This document shows positions 46,639 to 58,814 of a stretch of DNA of 64,000 nt, piece by piece. A model generated the notes under the pieces. It saw only the letters and a program-made list of their open reading frames with translations. It did no database searches and was not told the origin of the DNA. Position 1 is the stretch's first letter, and the number at the start of each line of letters is the position of its first letter. The DNA is taken from positions 1-64,000 of the forward strand of contig JAHBWC010000002.1 in assembly GCA_019637225.1 (NCBI GenBank). Reading direction: 5' to 3'. A program made the translations under genes and the position numbers. The stretch comes from Labilithrix sp. (GTDB lineage: Bacteria > Myxococcota_A > Polyangia > Polyangiales > Polyangiaceae).

Positions 46639-48282
46639 TCAGTCGTACGGGTTCGGTGGCATCGCCACCGGAGGGTCGGGATCGCGGTCGGGCCGCGGCG
46701 CGCTGCTCCTGGGCCTCGGCTTCGCCTTGACGAACATCGCGACCTCGATTTCTTCGGAAGAGGTGGGCGTGACCTCGACCATCGCGTCTTCGTGTCCGTC
46801 GGCCGTGACGAGCACGGCGACGACGCCGGCGTCCGGGCGCGGCACGCTCGAAGCTCCGTCGGGGAGCTCGCGGCCGTCGACGAAGAGGCGCGCGCCGGCC
46901 GGGACGAGCAGCGTCACCGTCCGCGGCGCCTCGGGGGGCGGCGCCGGCGGGTCGAGCAGATCGCCCGACGCGCCGTCGAGCATCGGCGGCGGGGTGTCGA
47001 TCGCCTCGGTCGGCGTCGTCGCGACCGCCATCGCGGCGGCGTCGCTCAGCGCCATATCGGCGGCCGCGCGACGTTCCCTCCGCGTGTTGCGGACGTACAG
47101 GAGGACGCCGAGGCCGAGCACCACGCCGACGAGGACGGCGAGGAACGCGCCGACCGTGCTGACGCCGTTCGACCTCGCGGCGCGCGCGACGGGCGTACGG
47201 CGGTCGAGCTCCATCGCGGCGCCGCTCTCGACGCGCGGATGTGGGCCGGACGCCGCGGACGGCGGCGCCGGAGGCACGACCGCGGGCTGCGTGATCGACA
47301 GGCCGGTCATGCGCGCGTCGAGCTCCGGCCCGCATCGCTCCTGGAGCAGGACGGAGATCTGCGGCGCGCCGACGGGAGGTCCGCTCGTCGCGAGCCAGCC
47401 CTCGAGCGCGTGCTTCAGATCGAGCGCCGTCGCGTACCGCGCGTCGGGCTCCGTGGAGAGCGTCCGCAGGAGGATCTGCTCGAGGCCGGGAGGGAAGCCG
47501 CGCGCGACCTCGCTCGGGGGCGGGAAGTTCCCCATGACGATGGCCGCCATGACCTGGGGATCGTGCTCGCCCTGGAACGGCCGCTGTCCCGTCGTCGCCT
47601 CGTAGAGCACGGAGCCGAGCGCGAAGATGTCGCTCCGTCGGTCGACGCCGCCGCCGACGAGCTGCTCGGGCGACATGTACGCGAGCTTGCCTTTGACCTG
47701 GCCGGCGATCGTCATGTGGCTCTTGCCGATCGCCTTGGCGACGCCGAAGTCGGTCACCTTCACGCGGCCGTCGCGCGTCAGCAGCACGTTGTGCGGCGAC
47801 ACGTCGCGATGCACCACCGCGAGGGGGCGCCCGTCGTCGCCGACGAGCTCGTGCGCCGCGTGGAGCCCGGCGCACGTCTCGGCGACGATCTTCACGGCGT
47901 GGCGGACGGGGAGCGCGACGCGCGCGAGGTCCTCGCGGTCTTCGGCGCCCGGCCGCAGCATGCGGATCATCGAGCTGCCGTCGACCCACTCCATGACGAG
48001 GGTGAGGATGCCGTCGAGATCGACGAGCTCGAACGTGCGCGCCACGTTCTCGTGCCGAATGCGCGAGGCGATGCGCGCCTCGTCGAAGAACATGTCGCGG
48101 AACGCGGCGTTCTCCGCGAGGTGGGGCATGAGCATCTTCAGCGCGAAGACGGCGCCCGCCCCGCGATGCCGGGCCGCCCAGACGTGGGCCATGCCACCCG
48201 AACCGACGGGCACGAGCAGCTCGTAGGGCCCGAGGATCCGGCCGGGATGCAGATCGAAGTCGTCGGACAGCCCGTGTCGCAC
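46639..48282 (-). CDS. Hanks-type Ser/Thr kinase with TM and PEGA-like domain (kinase A)
   Basis: 547 aa. Kinase domain about 15-290: GSGGMAHVW, ALK, HRDVSPHN, DFGVAKA, SPEQ. A membrane helix at about 372-395 is followed by an extracytoplasmic part with a PEGA-like domain (about 454-510: TVTLLVPAGARLFVDGREL). The frame is open above to 48516, but that section is Arg-rich shadow; GTG 48282 starts close to the kinase domain. TATCAT lies 10 nt before this GTG and there is no ribosome binding site. It is divergent from kinase B across 215 bp. Confidence 0.9.
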   Translation of the reverse strand: MRHGLSDDFDLHPGRILGPYELLVPVGSGGMAHVWAARHRGAGAVFALKMLMPHLAENAAFRDMFFDEARIASRIRHENVARTFELVDLDGILTLVMEWVDGSSMIRMLRPGAEDREDLARVALPVRHAVKIVAETCAGLHAAHELVGDDGRPLAVVHRDVSPHNVLLTRDGRVKVTDFGVAKAIGKSHMTIAGQVKGKLAYMSPEQLVGGGVDRRSDIFALGSVLYEATTGQRPFQGEHDPQVMAAIVMGNFPPPSEVARGFPPGLEQILLRTLSTEPDARYATALDLKHALEGWLATSGPPVGAPQISVLLQERCGPELDARMTGLSITQPAVVPPAPPSAASGPHPRVESGAAMELDRRTPVARAARSNGVSTVGAFLAVLVGVVLGLGVLLYVRNTRRERRAAADMALSDAAAMAVATTPTEAIDTPPPMLDGASGDLLDPPAPPPEAPRTVTLLVPAGARLFVDGRELPDGASSVPRPDAGVVAVLVTADGHEDAMVEVTPTSSEEIEVAMFVKAKPRPRSSAPRPDRDPDPPVAMPPNPYD

Positions 48283-48292
48283 CAGCCCGAGG

Positions 48293-48298
48293 ATGATA
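48293..48298 (-). promoter_or_regulatory. Candidate -10 box TATCAT for kinase A
   Basis: Read on the minus strand, TATCAT matches the -10 consensus at five of six positions and ends 10 nt before the GTG at 48282. A weak -35 (CGGACG) lies about 18 bp further up. Transcription would begin at or close to the start codon. Confidence 0.4.
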
Positions 48299-48353
48299 GG
48301 GGATCGAGGGCGCGCTCGTCCGCTCCTTCGTGATCGGGCTTGGCGCCGCGTTT

Positions 48354-48392
48354 CGCGCTTCGCGCGCCCGGCGTGTCCGCGCTTCGCGCGCC
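48354..48392. repeat. Two perfect 15-bp direct repeats between the divergent kinases
   Basis: CGCGCTTCGCGCGCC at 48354-48368 and 48378-48392, 24 bp apart. They lie between the two facing promoters, a suitable place for a shared regulator to bind. Confidence 0.5.
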
Positions 48393-48459
48393 GGCCGTGA
48401 CGGGATTCTGAAATTGCGCGCGTGGGCGGCGTGGTGGCCGCCGCGAGGCTCGCAGCGCG

Positions 48460-48488
48460 CTGACGGCGGCGTCGCATTCGCATATGAT
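48460..48488 (+). promoter_or_regulatory. Candidate promoter of kinase B
   Basis: CTGACG (48460-48465), a 17-bp spacer and TATGAT (48483-48488) form a sigma-70-like promoter. The -10 box ends 9 nt before the GTG at 48498 and no ribosome binding site intervenes, so the mRNA may be leaderless. Confidence 0.5.
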
Positions 48489-48497
48489 TCCGGGCAC

Positions 48498-50000
48498 GTG
48501 ATCGGCGGCAACACATCTGTCGAACGCTATGAGCTCCTCGGTGAGCTCGCGACCGGCGGCATGGCGACCGTGTACTTCGGCCGCCAGCGAGGCGCGCTCG
48601 GCTTCGCGCGGACCGTGGCGATCAAGAGCATGCACCCGCAGCTCGCGAAGGACCCGAGCTTCCGCGCGATGTTCATCGACGAGGCGCACCTCACGGCGCG
48701 GATTCGCCACCCGAACGTCGTCCCCACGCTCGACATCGTCCAGTCGGAGACGAAGCTCCTCATCGTGATGGAGTACGTCGAGGGCGTGTCGCTCTCGGTC
48801 CTCCTCCGCGCGGCCAAGCTGCGCGGCACGAAGCTCCCGGTCCCGGTCGTCGCCGCCATCGCCCGCGACGTCCTCGAGGGCCTCCACGCGGCGCACGAGC
48901 TCACCGACGAGCACGGTCAGCCGCTCGGAGTGGTCCATCGCGACGTCTCCCCGCAGAACATCCTGGTCGGCGTCGACGGCATCGCGCGCGTCGTCGACTT
49001 CGGCGTCGCGAAGGCGACCGGGCGGAGCTACCAGACGCAGACCGGAGAGATCCGCGGCAAGGTCGGCTACATGGCGCCGGAGCAGATGTTCGGCGAGGCG
49101 GTCGATCGACGGACCGACATCTACGCGGCGGGCGTGGTGCTCTGGGAGTCGCTCGCCGCCGATCGACTCTTCAACGCGCCCACCGACGCGGCGCTCGTCC
49201 TGCTCGTGACGCGCGGGATGACCGTGGTCCCGAGCCTCGCGCGCGGCGAGCGGCTGCCGGACGGACTCGACGCGCTCGTGTCGCGCGCGCTCTCGCAGGA
49301 TCCCACCTTGCGCTTCGCGACGGCGGTGGAGATGGCGAAGCAGGTCGCGAACGTCACGCCGTCCGCGTCGCGCGAGGAGATCGGCAGCCTGGTCCGCGAG
49401 CTCGCGCCCGCCGAGCTCGCGCTCCGCGCATCGTACCTGCGGCAGTCGACGCCCGAGCTGCAGGTCGCGTCGCTCGAGCCCGAGGCGAAGGCCGTGCTCG
49501 ACGTGCTCACGCGCGCGACGGTGACGCGCGCGACGATGACGCGCGATCTCTCGGGGTCGAACCACACCGTGGTGATGCAGGATCCGGGGCGCCGGCCCTT
49601 CGTTCCGGTGCTCCTGCCGATCCTCGCGGGCATGGCGGTCCTGTCGATCGTCTTTCTGATCTCGACGATCACGTTCGTGAGCCGCGAGCGAGCGAGCGCG
49701 ACCGTCGATGAGCCGACAGTCGCCGCGTCGTCGTCGTCGTCGTCGGTCGTGTCGTCGTCGACCGTGGGGAATGCGGAGCCGCCGCCCGCGGCGAGCGCAC
49801 AGGAGCCCGCGACGGCGATCGACGCGCCCACAGCGGCCGTCGGCGCCGCCCCGCGGCCGATCGCGCCGGTCCCGCCGAAGAAATCGGCGAGCAAGAGCGG
49901 CGCCGCCGCGTCGAGCAGCGCAGCACGTCCCGACTGCACGTTGCCGTACACGACCGACCGCGAGGGGCATCGGCACTACAAGGCGGAGTGCCTCCGGTGA
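48498..50000 (+). CDS. Hanks-type Ser/Thr kinase with TM (kinase B)
   Basis: 500 aa. Kinase domain about 10-280: LATGGMATVYF, AIK, HRDVSPQN, DFGVAKATG, APEQ. A membrane helix follows at about 369-393 and the C-terminal part is a Ser/Ala/Pro-rich stretch with a final Cys pair (CTLPYTTDREGHRHYKAECLR in two segments). The GTG at 48498 gives M-I-G-G-N before the fold; an in-frame GTG at 48330 lies in arginine-rich non-homologous sequence. The next gene overlaps its stop by GTGA (49997-50000). Confidence 0.9.
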   Translation: MIGGNTSVERYELLGELATGGMATVYFGRQRGALGFARTVAIKSMHPQLAKDPSFRAMFIDEAHLTARIRHPNVVPTLDIVQSETKLLIVMEYVEGVSLSVLLRAAKLRGTKLPVPVVAAIARDVLEGLHAAHELTDEHGQPLGVVHRDVSPQNILVGVDGIARVVDFGVAKATGRSYQTQTGEIRGKVGYMAPEQMFGEAVDRRTDIYAAGVVLWESLAADRLFNAPTDAALVLLVTRGMTVVPSLARGERLPDGLDALVSRALSQDPTLRFATAVEMAKQVANVTPSASREEIGSLVRELAPAELALRASYLRQSTPELQVASLEPEAKAVLDVLTRATVTRATMTRDLSGSNHTVVMQDPGRRPFVPVLLPILAGMAVLSIVFLISTITFVSRERASATVDEPTVAASSSSSSVVSSSTVGNAEPPPAASAQEPATAIDAPTAAVGAAPRPIAPVPPKKSASKSGAAASSSAARPDCTLPYTTDREGHRHYKAECLR

Positions 50001-50830
50001 GGGCCGCCGCGCTCGCCGTCACCGTCGCGCTCGGGCTCGCCATGCCTTCGCTCGGACGCGCCGCGCCCGCCGGGAAGGCCGACACGAGCGCGTGCATCGC
50101 GGCGTTCGATCAGGGGCAGCGCGCCCGGAGCGATCGGCAGCTGCGCCGCGCCGAGGCCGAGCTCCTCGTATGCACGCAGGAGACTTGCCCCGCGGTCCTC
50201 CGCGCCGACTGCGCCGGCGTGCTCCGCTCGGTGCAGGCCGCCGTGCCGACGATCGTGCTCGCCGCCGACGACGGCGAGGGTCACGATCTCACGGACGTCA
50301 CCGTGCACGTCGGCGCCGAGCGCGTCGCCGAAGGCCTCGACGGTCGCGCGATCGAGCTCGACCCCGGGACCCACGATTTTCGCTTCGAGCGCCGCGGCGG
50401 CGCGCCCGTCACCGTGCACGTCGTCCTCCGCGAGGGCGAGAAGAACCGCGTCGTCCGCGCGTCGTTCGCGAAGGCGGCCGCCTCGGTCACGCCGCCGTCG
50501 CTGCCCGCCGGCGACGCCGAGGAGCGGGCCGCGAAGCGCCCGATGGCCGGCTACCTCGTCCCGGCCGGGCTCGCCGCGCTCGGCGTCGCGGCGTTCGCCG
50601 TCGCGGGCGTCTCGCGGCTCTCGTTCGACTCGGACGTCGACGACATGCGCTCGCGCTGCGCGCCGGAGTGCACGCAAGCCGAGCGCGCGGACCTCTCGTC
50701 GACGCTCGTGACCGCCAACGTCGCGCTCGGCGTCGGGATCGGCGCGATCGTGCTCGCCGCCGCGTCGTGGTTCGTCTTCGAGCCGCGTCCGGCGAGGCGC
50801 TCGGCCAGCCTCACGCGATGGGCGTGGTAG
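49997..50830 (+). CDS. PEGA-like membrane protein downstream of kinase B
   Basis: 277 aa. A signal peptide, then a small Cys-rich domain (CIAAFDQG, CTQETC, CAG), then a PEGA-like beta domain (V-T-V-H-V-G-A-E-R-V-A, G-T-H-D-F-R-F-E) and two membrane helices at the end. The chosen GTG at 49997 overlaps the kinase stop; an in-frame GTG at 49988 is possible. Such proteins often follow Ser/Thr kinases in myxobacteria and may be kinase partners, which is consistent with the overlap. Confidence 0.65.
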   Translation: MRAAALAVTVALGLAMPSLGRAAPAGKADTSACIAAFDQGQRARSDRQLRRAEAELLVCTQETCPAVLRADCAGVLRSVQAAVPTIVLAADDGEGHDLTDVTVHVGAERVAEGLDGRAIELDPGTHDFRFERRGGAPVTVHVVLREGEKNRVVRASFAKAAASVTPPSLPAGDAEERAAKRPMAGYLVPAGLAALGVAAFAVAGVSRLSFDSDVDDMRSRCAPECTQAERADLSSTLVTANVALGVGIGAIVLAAASWFVFEPRPARRSASLTRWAW

Positions 50831-50843
50831 AGTCGACGCTCCG

Positions 50844-52028
50844 ATGGATGGCCGCCGCGCGAACCGGAACGCCGCGTCTCGCGTCGCGCTCGTCGCCGTC
50901 GTCGGCGCGACGCTCGTCCTCGGCGTTGCGATGGCGTGCGGGCCGGGCAACATCGGCGATCTGACGAGCGGCCGCCTGGACTCCGGCGCGAGCGAGGCGG
51001 CGGTCGCCGTCGACGCGGACGTCTGCGTTCACGCCGGCCCCGCGGAGCGCCCCGACGGCGGAGACGGAGCGTCGATCGCCGATCTCGTCTTCGCCGCGGA
51101 CGAGATCCGGATCGACACGGGCGACTTCGACGCCGGGCTCCCGAAGCCCGAGAGCATCGACCTCGATCGCACCTGCAGCTGCGTCGAGCCGCCGTCGTGC
51201 GTCGCGCCGGCCGACGCCGGGGCGCCCGTGTGCGACGGCCCGGACGGGCGCGACAACGTCTCCGGTCCGCTGCTCGGGACCCTCGCGTTGCTCCTGCCCG
51301 CGCTCGATCCGGCGTTCTTGACGCAGCGGATCCGTCAGGGGGTCTACGGCATCCTCCTCTCCGTCCAGAAGTGGAACGGCCAGCCCAACGATCCCGACGT
51401 CGTGGTCAGCTTCCGGATGTCCGTCGGCATCCAGAAGGACGACGACGCCGTCGACGGCGGCGCGCCGAAGTTCGACGGCAACGACGTCTGGGACATCGAT
51501 CCCGGGTCGATCGTCGCCGGCGACACGCTCGTCGGCCAGGAGTGCAGCGCCATCGGCTGCATCGGGATCGGCAGCGACGTCGCCGCGTACGTGCGTGACG
51601 GCGTGCTCGTCGCGCGATTCGACGAGCTCCCGCTCACCGTCAGCGTCGGGAGCGGCCGGCTCGTGCTGCCGTTCATCGGCACCGTGCTGATGGCGCGGAT
51701 CACCCAGGACGGAGCCGGCTACCGGATCCGAGGCGAGCTCGCCGGCCGCTGGCGGGCGGCCGATATCCTCGCCGGCTCGGCGGCGATCCGCGATCCGATC
51801 ACGAACACGTCGCTCTGCGGTAACCCCGAGACGTACGGCTACTTCAAGCGCAGCGTCTGTAGCTCGGTCGACCTCGCGGGGAGCCCGGCCGACGATCGAA
51901 CGGGCGCGCCGTGCACGGCGCTGAGCGAGGCGGTCGCCTTCAGCGCGCGCCCCGCGAAGCTCGGCAAGGTCCGCCAGCTCACGCAGCCCCCGGTCGACTG
52001 CCCGGACTTCAAAGACACGTGTCCTTGA
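50844..52028 (+). CDS. Lipoprotein of unknown function
   Basis: 394 aa. Signal peptide ends in G-V-A-M-A-C (Cys32). The mature protein has an Asp-rich N-terminal part, a CSCVEPPSCV segment and strand-rich later sequence with few motifs. TAGAGT lies 10 nt before the ATG and overlaps the stop of the preceding gene. No catalytic residues recognised. A clear terminator hairpin follows. Confidence 0.65.
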   Translation: MDGRRANRNAASRVALVAVVGATLVLGVAMACGPGNIGDLTSGRLDSGASEAAVAVDADVCVHAGPAERPDGGDGASIADLVFAADEIRIDTGDFDAGLPKPESIDLDRTCSCVEPPSCVAPADAGAPVCDGPDGRDNVSGPLLGTLALLLPALDPAFLTQRIRQGVYGILLSVQKWNGQPNDPDVVVSFRMSVGIQKDDDAVDGGAPKFDGNDVWDIDPGSIVAGDTLVGQECSAIGCIGIGSDVAAYVRDGVLVARFDELPLTVSVGSGRLVLPFIGTVLMARITQDGAGYRIRGELAGRWRAADILAGSAAIRDPITNTSLCGNPETYGYFKRSVCSSVDLAGSPADDRTGAPCTALSEAVAFSARPAKLGKVRQLTQPPVDCPDFKDTCP

Positions 52029-52036
52029 GCGAGCCG

Positions 52037-52057
52037 GGCCCGCGAAACGAGCGGGCC
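52037..52057 (+). terminator. Hairpin terminator downstream of the lipoprotein gene
   Basis: GGCCCGC (52037-52043), loop GAAACGA, GCGGGCC (52051-52057): a perfect 7-bp stem beginning 9 nt past the stop. Purine-rich loop, no T-tract. Confidence 0.65.
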
Positions 52058-52273
52058 TGCGGCGGGCGCCGGCGCGCATCGCGTCCGGTCGCGCGTTCCC
52101 GATGAGGTGTCGTGCCGCAGCTCGGTCCGCGCCAAGCGTCTTCGAAGGCGCGAGCAATTTCAGGCATTTGAGCGGGTCGCTCGAAACGGTCGCGCACGTC
52201 GCGCGGGGCCTCCGCCGGCCCCGTGGACCGGAATCCTTGGAGGTCACTCCACAGGAGCAGTAACAAGGCCCGC

Positions 52274-53381
<1,108 letters not shown>

Positions 53382-53383
<2 letters not shown>

Positions 53384-53410
53384 GCCCGCGAGTGGACACC
53401 CTCGCGGCTT
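53382..53410 (+). terminator. Hairpin overlapping the methyltransferase stop codon
   Basis: AAGC-c-CGCGAG (53382-53392) pairs with CTCGCG-GCTT (53401-53410) with one bulged C and an 8-nt loop. It starts inside the TAA at 53381-53383 and precedes the OPT gene by 18 bp. Confidence 0.5.
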
Positions 53411-53428
53411 CCTGAGAGAGTCGCGCGC

Positions 53429-55552
<2,124 letters not shown>

Positions 55553-55563
55553 TCCGAAGGAAG

Positions 55564-56130
55564 ATGACCACCATGACCATGAACCGAACCGTCGCCGTCA
55601 GCCTCGCCCTCCTCCTCGCCGCCGGCTCCGCGGCGTGCGACGAAAAGAAGGAGGGCGCCGGCGCCTCCGCGAGCGCCTCCGCGAGCGCGAGCGCGGCCCC
55701 CGTCGCGACCACGCCGCCGCCCGAGCCGTCCGCGAAGCCGGCGGACCCCGAGCCCGCGCCCGCCGCGTCGTCCGACACGTCGATGATCACGGGCGACGCG
55801 AAGGACGTCGTCTTGACCGTGAAGGATCCGAAGAAGGAGCAGGAGAAGACGATCAAGGCCGCGGCCGGCGGCAGCGTCACCGTCTTTCTCCCCGACTACC
55901 CCGGGACGGTGTGGTCGATCGAGAGCAGCGACAAGGCGCTCGGCAAGGCGAAGGAGGAGGTCATCCCCGGCTTCGCGCCAGGCACCAACGGCCACCAGTT
56001 CAAGTGGACGACCACCGGCGCGGCCTTCAAGGCAGGGCACAAGCACAAGGTGCAGTTCGTCAACAAGAAGGCCGGCGACAAGGCCGCGAAGGCGACCGAG
56101 TCGTTCACGCTCACGATCGAGATCGCCTGA
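55564..56130 (+). CDS. Lipoprotein, possible chagasin-like (I42) inhibitor fold
   Basis: 188 aa. Signal peptide ends in G-S-A-A-C (Cys25), next residue Asp, then an Ala/Ser/Pro-rich linker. The C-terminal ~100 residues are strand-rich: VVLTVKDPKKEQEKTIKAAAGG, PGTVWSIE and GTNGHQFKWTT, which resemble the Chagasin/I42 loops loosely (G-x-x-W and G-x-x-G-x-x-x-F). If so it would inhibit papain-type cysteine proteases; this is a weak match. Several Met codons (55564, 55573, 55579) compete for start. Confidence 0.5.
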   Translation: MTTMTMNRTVAVSLALLLAAGSAACDEKKEGAGASASASASASAAPVATTPPPEPSAKPADPEPAPAASSDTSMITGDAKDVVLTVKDPKKEQEKTIKAAAGGSVTVFLPDYPGTVWSIESSDKALGKAKEEVIPGFAPGTNGHQFKWTTTGAAFKAGHKHKVQFVNKKAGDKAAKATESFTLTIEIA

Positions 56131-56156
56131 CGCGCGCGCGGGCGCGGCGCGTCGGA

Positions 56157-56177
56157 CTCGGCCGCCCGCGGCCCGAG
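56157..56177. terminator. Hairpin between the convergent lipoprotein genes
   Basis: CTCGG-CCG (56157-56164), loop CCCG, CGG-c-CCGAG (56169-56177), with one bulge. It lies in the 69-bp gap between converging stops. Confidence 0.4.
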
Positions 56178-56199
56178 CCCGTCGCCGCTCACGCGGCGC

Positions 56200-58761
56200 T
56201 CAGTTGACGGCTTTGCAGAAGACGCCCTTCACGAGGCCCTTGTCGTTGTTCGGGTCGCACTGCTGGAGGGCGTTGTCGTCGTTCGGGACCACGGTGACGT
56301 CCGTGCCCGGTGAAGACCGCGGCGGCGTCGCCCAGTTGCAGGCGACGGACTCGCACTGTCCGACCTGCAGGACGCCGGCGGTCTTCGCCCCGCAGACCTT
56401 CGTCGCGCCGACGTAGAAGCCGACGCTCACGCCGGCGCCGATCGGAGCGGTGCCGCGGTTGCAGATCGGCGTGGCGAGCCGCGCGACGCCGTCGGTGCAC
56501 GTGAAGGACGCCGACGCCTGCGCGGTGAGGTCGCCGATGTCGAGCGCGTTCTGCGTGCCGGGCACGTTCTGGCGGAAGTTGTTCAGGTTCGGCTGCGTCC
56601 AGTTCTTCGCCCAGACGCTGGTCTTGGGAACGGTGCCGTCCTCGTTGATGTTCGTCACCGCGTAGGCGTGCTGGTTCCAGATCGTGCGCGAGCGCACCCA
56701 GCGATCGGCGGCGTCCTCGTAGACGCGGATCCCCTGCGTGGCCTTCGGCCGGTTCGCGCGGCAGGTGTTGCCCGTGCCCGGCGTGCCGGCGGGAGGCGCC
56801 GCGCAGCGCGTGCCGAACGCCTCGCACTGCGCGACGTCCTTGTCGCCGCAGCAGTCGGCGCTCGTCATGCAGCGGCAGAAGCCCGCGTCGCAGACGTTCG
56901 ACACGCAGTCGGCGTTCGCGAGGCAGCGGAGGCCGGCGAACTGCGTGTCGATGGTCGTGGTCGGATCGGTCTGCGCGGTGCAGGGGCGTCCGACGCCGAC
57001 CTCGCCGCAGGCGGTGTTCGACGGGACCACGAGCTCGGCGCGGAAGTCGCCGTCGACGTCGGCGACGATCGGGTTCTCGTTCCACGTGCACGACGAGCGG
57101 TAGCGCGAGAAGAGGACGCTGCCGTCGGTGCCGGAGTAGACGCGCGTGAAGCACTCGTCGGCGTAGACGACCTCCGCCTTGCCGTCCGCCTCGAAGTCGA
57201 ACACCGAGCTGCCGGTGACGTTCGACGAGATGTCCTGCGTCGCACGCGACCAGAGGATCCGGTCGGGGCAGGCGCCGCCCGCGACGTGATCGCAGTGCGT
57301 GCGGTCGACGCACGCCCCGCCGGGGCGCGGCGTTCCCTGGCAGTCGGGATCGAAGACGGTGTAGTAGGCCTGTCCGGCGACGCCGATCTCCGGGAGGCCG
57401 TCGCCGTCGAAGTCGGCGATCGTCGGCGGTCCGCCGCCGCCGCCGGGCACCGAGACCGCCATTCCCATGAAGACGCTGTGGTCGGTCTTGAAGACCGTCA
57501 GCGAGTTGCCCGCGGACACCGCGATCTCGGGGACCTGCGCGACGCCGGCGACGCGATCGAAATCGGCGACGGCCGTCCAGCCCGACGGGCTCGACTGCGT
57601 TTGCGAGTAGTACGTCTCCTCGACCCACGCGTTAGTGGTCCCGTTGAACTCCCAGACGCGCGCGCCGTTCGTCATCTCGATCCGCGCGTCGTCGTCGAGG
57701 TTCGCGAGCACGGGGTGGATCCCTTGGCGGTAGGTCGCGTAGTTCGCCGGCGGGGTCGCCCTGAGCCTCCCGGTCAGCCCGTCGAAGACCCAGCCCTCGC
57801 GCACGATCTCGGGGACGCCGTCGTCGTCGAGATCGTGGATGCTCGGCGAGGCCCAGTTGCCCTTGCCGCTCGCGCCCACGTTGGGGACGGTCGCCCTGAA
57901 GATCGTGACGCCGTCCGCGAGCGTCGCCTTCTTCGTCGCCCAGAGGGGCTGCCACGTCCCGCTCTTGCGCGTGAACGCCATCAACGTCTCGTTGATGCCG
58001 GGCCCGCTCGACATGAAGGCGACGATGTCGGGGAGGCCGTCGGCGTCGAGGTCCGCGACGGCGACCGACGCGGACGAGCGGAACCAGTCCACGTTGCCGT
58101 CGTCGTCGAGATCGACGCCGCCGAGCACGGCCTCCTGCGTGCAGTCCGTGCCCTTGAGGATGCGGAGGACGCCGAGGTGCTCGGTGTAGTTGTCGAGGGT
58201 GCCGGTGAACGGCACCGGCTCGCTGAACGGCGCGACGATGCTCGGCGGCGTCGCCGCCGGACCGAAGCGGACGACGACGGGCGTGGTCTGGACGTCGACG
58301 TGGTTCGGGAACGCGTCGCCGACGATCGGGATCGCGGTCGGGAACTCGCATTTGGTCTTCGGCGCGAAGTTGCCGGGGATCGCGACCTGCGTGCACGCGG
58401 TGTTGTTGCCGCCCGGCGCGAAGGGCAGGCAGGTCTCCGTCGCCGGATCGCAGTAGGTGTCGAACTGGCAGGAGCCGGCGGCGCCTCCGTCGAGCGAGCA
58501 CTTGCCCTGCGGCGGCAGGCACTTGCTCCCGACGCAGACGAATCCGTTGGGGCAGCCCGCGTCGCAGTCGAGCGAGACGCTCCCGTCGTCGGCCGGTCCG
58601 CCGTCGTTCTCGCCGAACGGGCCGGGGCCTGGCGGCGCGCCGCCGTCCTCGTCGTCGCCGGTTCCGGTGAAGACCGACTCGCCCGCGTCGCCGCAGCCGG
58701 AGGCCCACCCGAGCAACGCGAACGACGCGACGAGAGCGAAGACGTATCCGGTTTTGCGCAT
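56200..58761 (-). CDS. FG-GAP/VCBS-repeat lipoprotein
   Basis: 853 aa. Signal peptide ends in A-S-G-C (Cys23). FG-GAP-type repeats with D-x-D-x-D-G calcium-binding loops recur: DLDADGLPD, DLDDDGVPE, DFDGDGLPE, DVDGDFRAE, between about 215 and 600. A Cys-rich segment (CLANADCVSNVCDAGFCRCMTSADCC) and a C-terminal CARDB-like beta domain (VGFYVGATKVC) follow. Probably a secreted or surface binding protein. TATGCT lies 12 nt before the ATG. Confidence 0.85.
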   Translation of the reverse strand: MRKTGYVFALVASFALLGWASGCGDAGESVFTGTGDDEDGGAPPGPGPFGENDGGPADDGSVSLDCDAGCPNGFVCVGSKCLPPQGKCSLDGGAAGSCQFDTYCDPATETCLPFAPGGNNTACTQVAIPGNFAPKTKCEFPTAIPIVGDAFPNHVDVQTTPVVVRFGPAATPPSIVAPFSEPVPFTGTLDNYTEHLGVLRILKGTDCTQEAVLGGVDLDDDGNVDWFRSSASVAVADLDADGLPDIVAFMSSGPGINETLMAFTRKSGTWQPLWATKKATLADGVTIFRATVPNVGASGKGNWASPSIHDLDDDGVPEIVREGWVFDGLTGRLRATPPANYATYRQGIHPVLANLDDDARIEMTNGARVWEFNGTTNAWVEETYYSQTQSSPSGWTAVADFDRVAGVAQVPEIAVSAGNSLTVFKTDHSVFMGMAVSVPGGGGGPPTIADFDGDGLPEIGVAGQAYYTVFDPDCQGTPRPGGACVDRTHCDHVAGGACPDRILWSRATQDISSNVTGSSVFDFEADGKAEVVYADECFTRVYSGTDGSVLFSRYRSSCTWNENPIVADVDGDFRAELVVPSNTACGEVGVGRPCTAQTDPTTTIDTQFAGLRCLANADCVSNVCDAGFCRCMTSADCCGDKDVAQCEAFGTRCAAPPAGTPGTGNTCRANRPKATQGIRVYEDAADRWVRSRTIWNQHAYAVTNINEDGTVPKTSVWAKNWTQPNLNNFRQNVPGTQNALDIGDLTAQASASFTCTDGVARLATPICNRGTAPIGAGVSVGFYVGATKVCGAKTAGVLQVGQCESVACNWATPPRSSPGTDVTVVPNDDNALQQCDPNNDKGLVKGVFCKAVN

Positions 58762-58814
58762 GGTTCACCCGTCAGCATACCGGGCATGGCCGGCGCGGGC
58801 GCGATCGACGTCGG

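Noticed and set aside
48283..48516. N-terminal extension of kinase A
   Set aside because: Arg-rich shadow sequence with no similarity to kinase N-termini; GTG 48282 is close to the fold.
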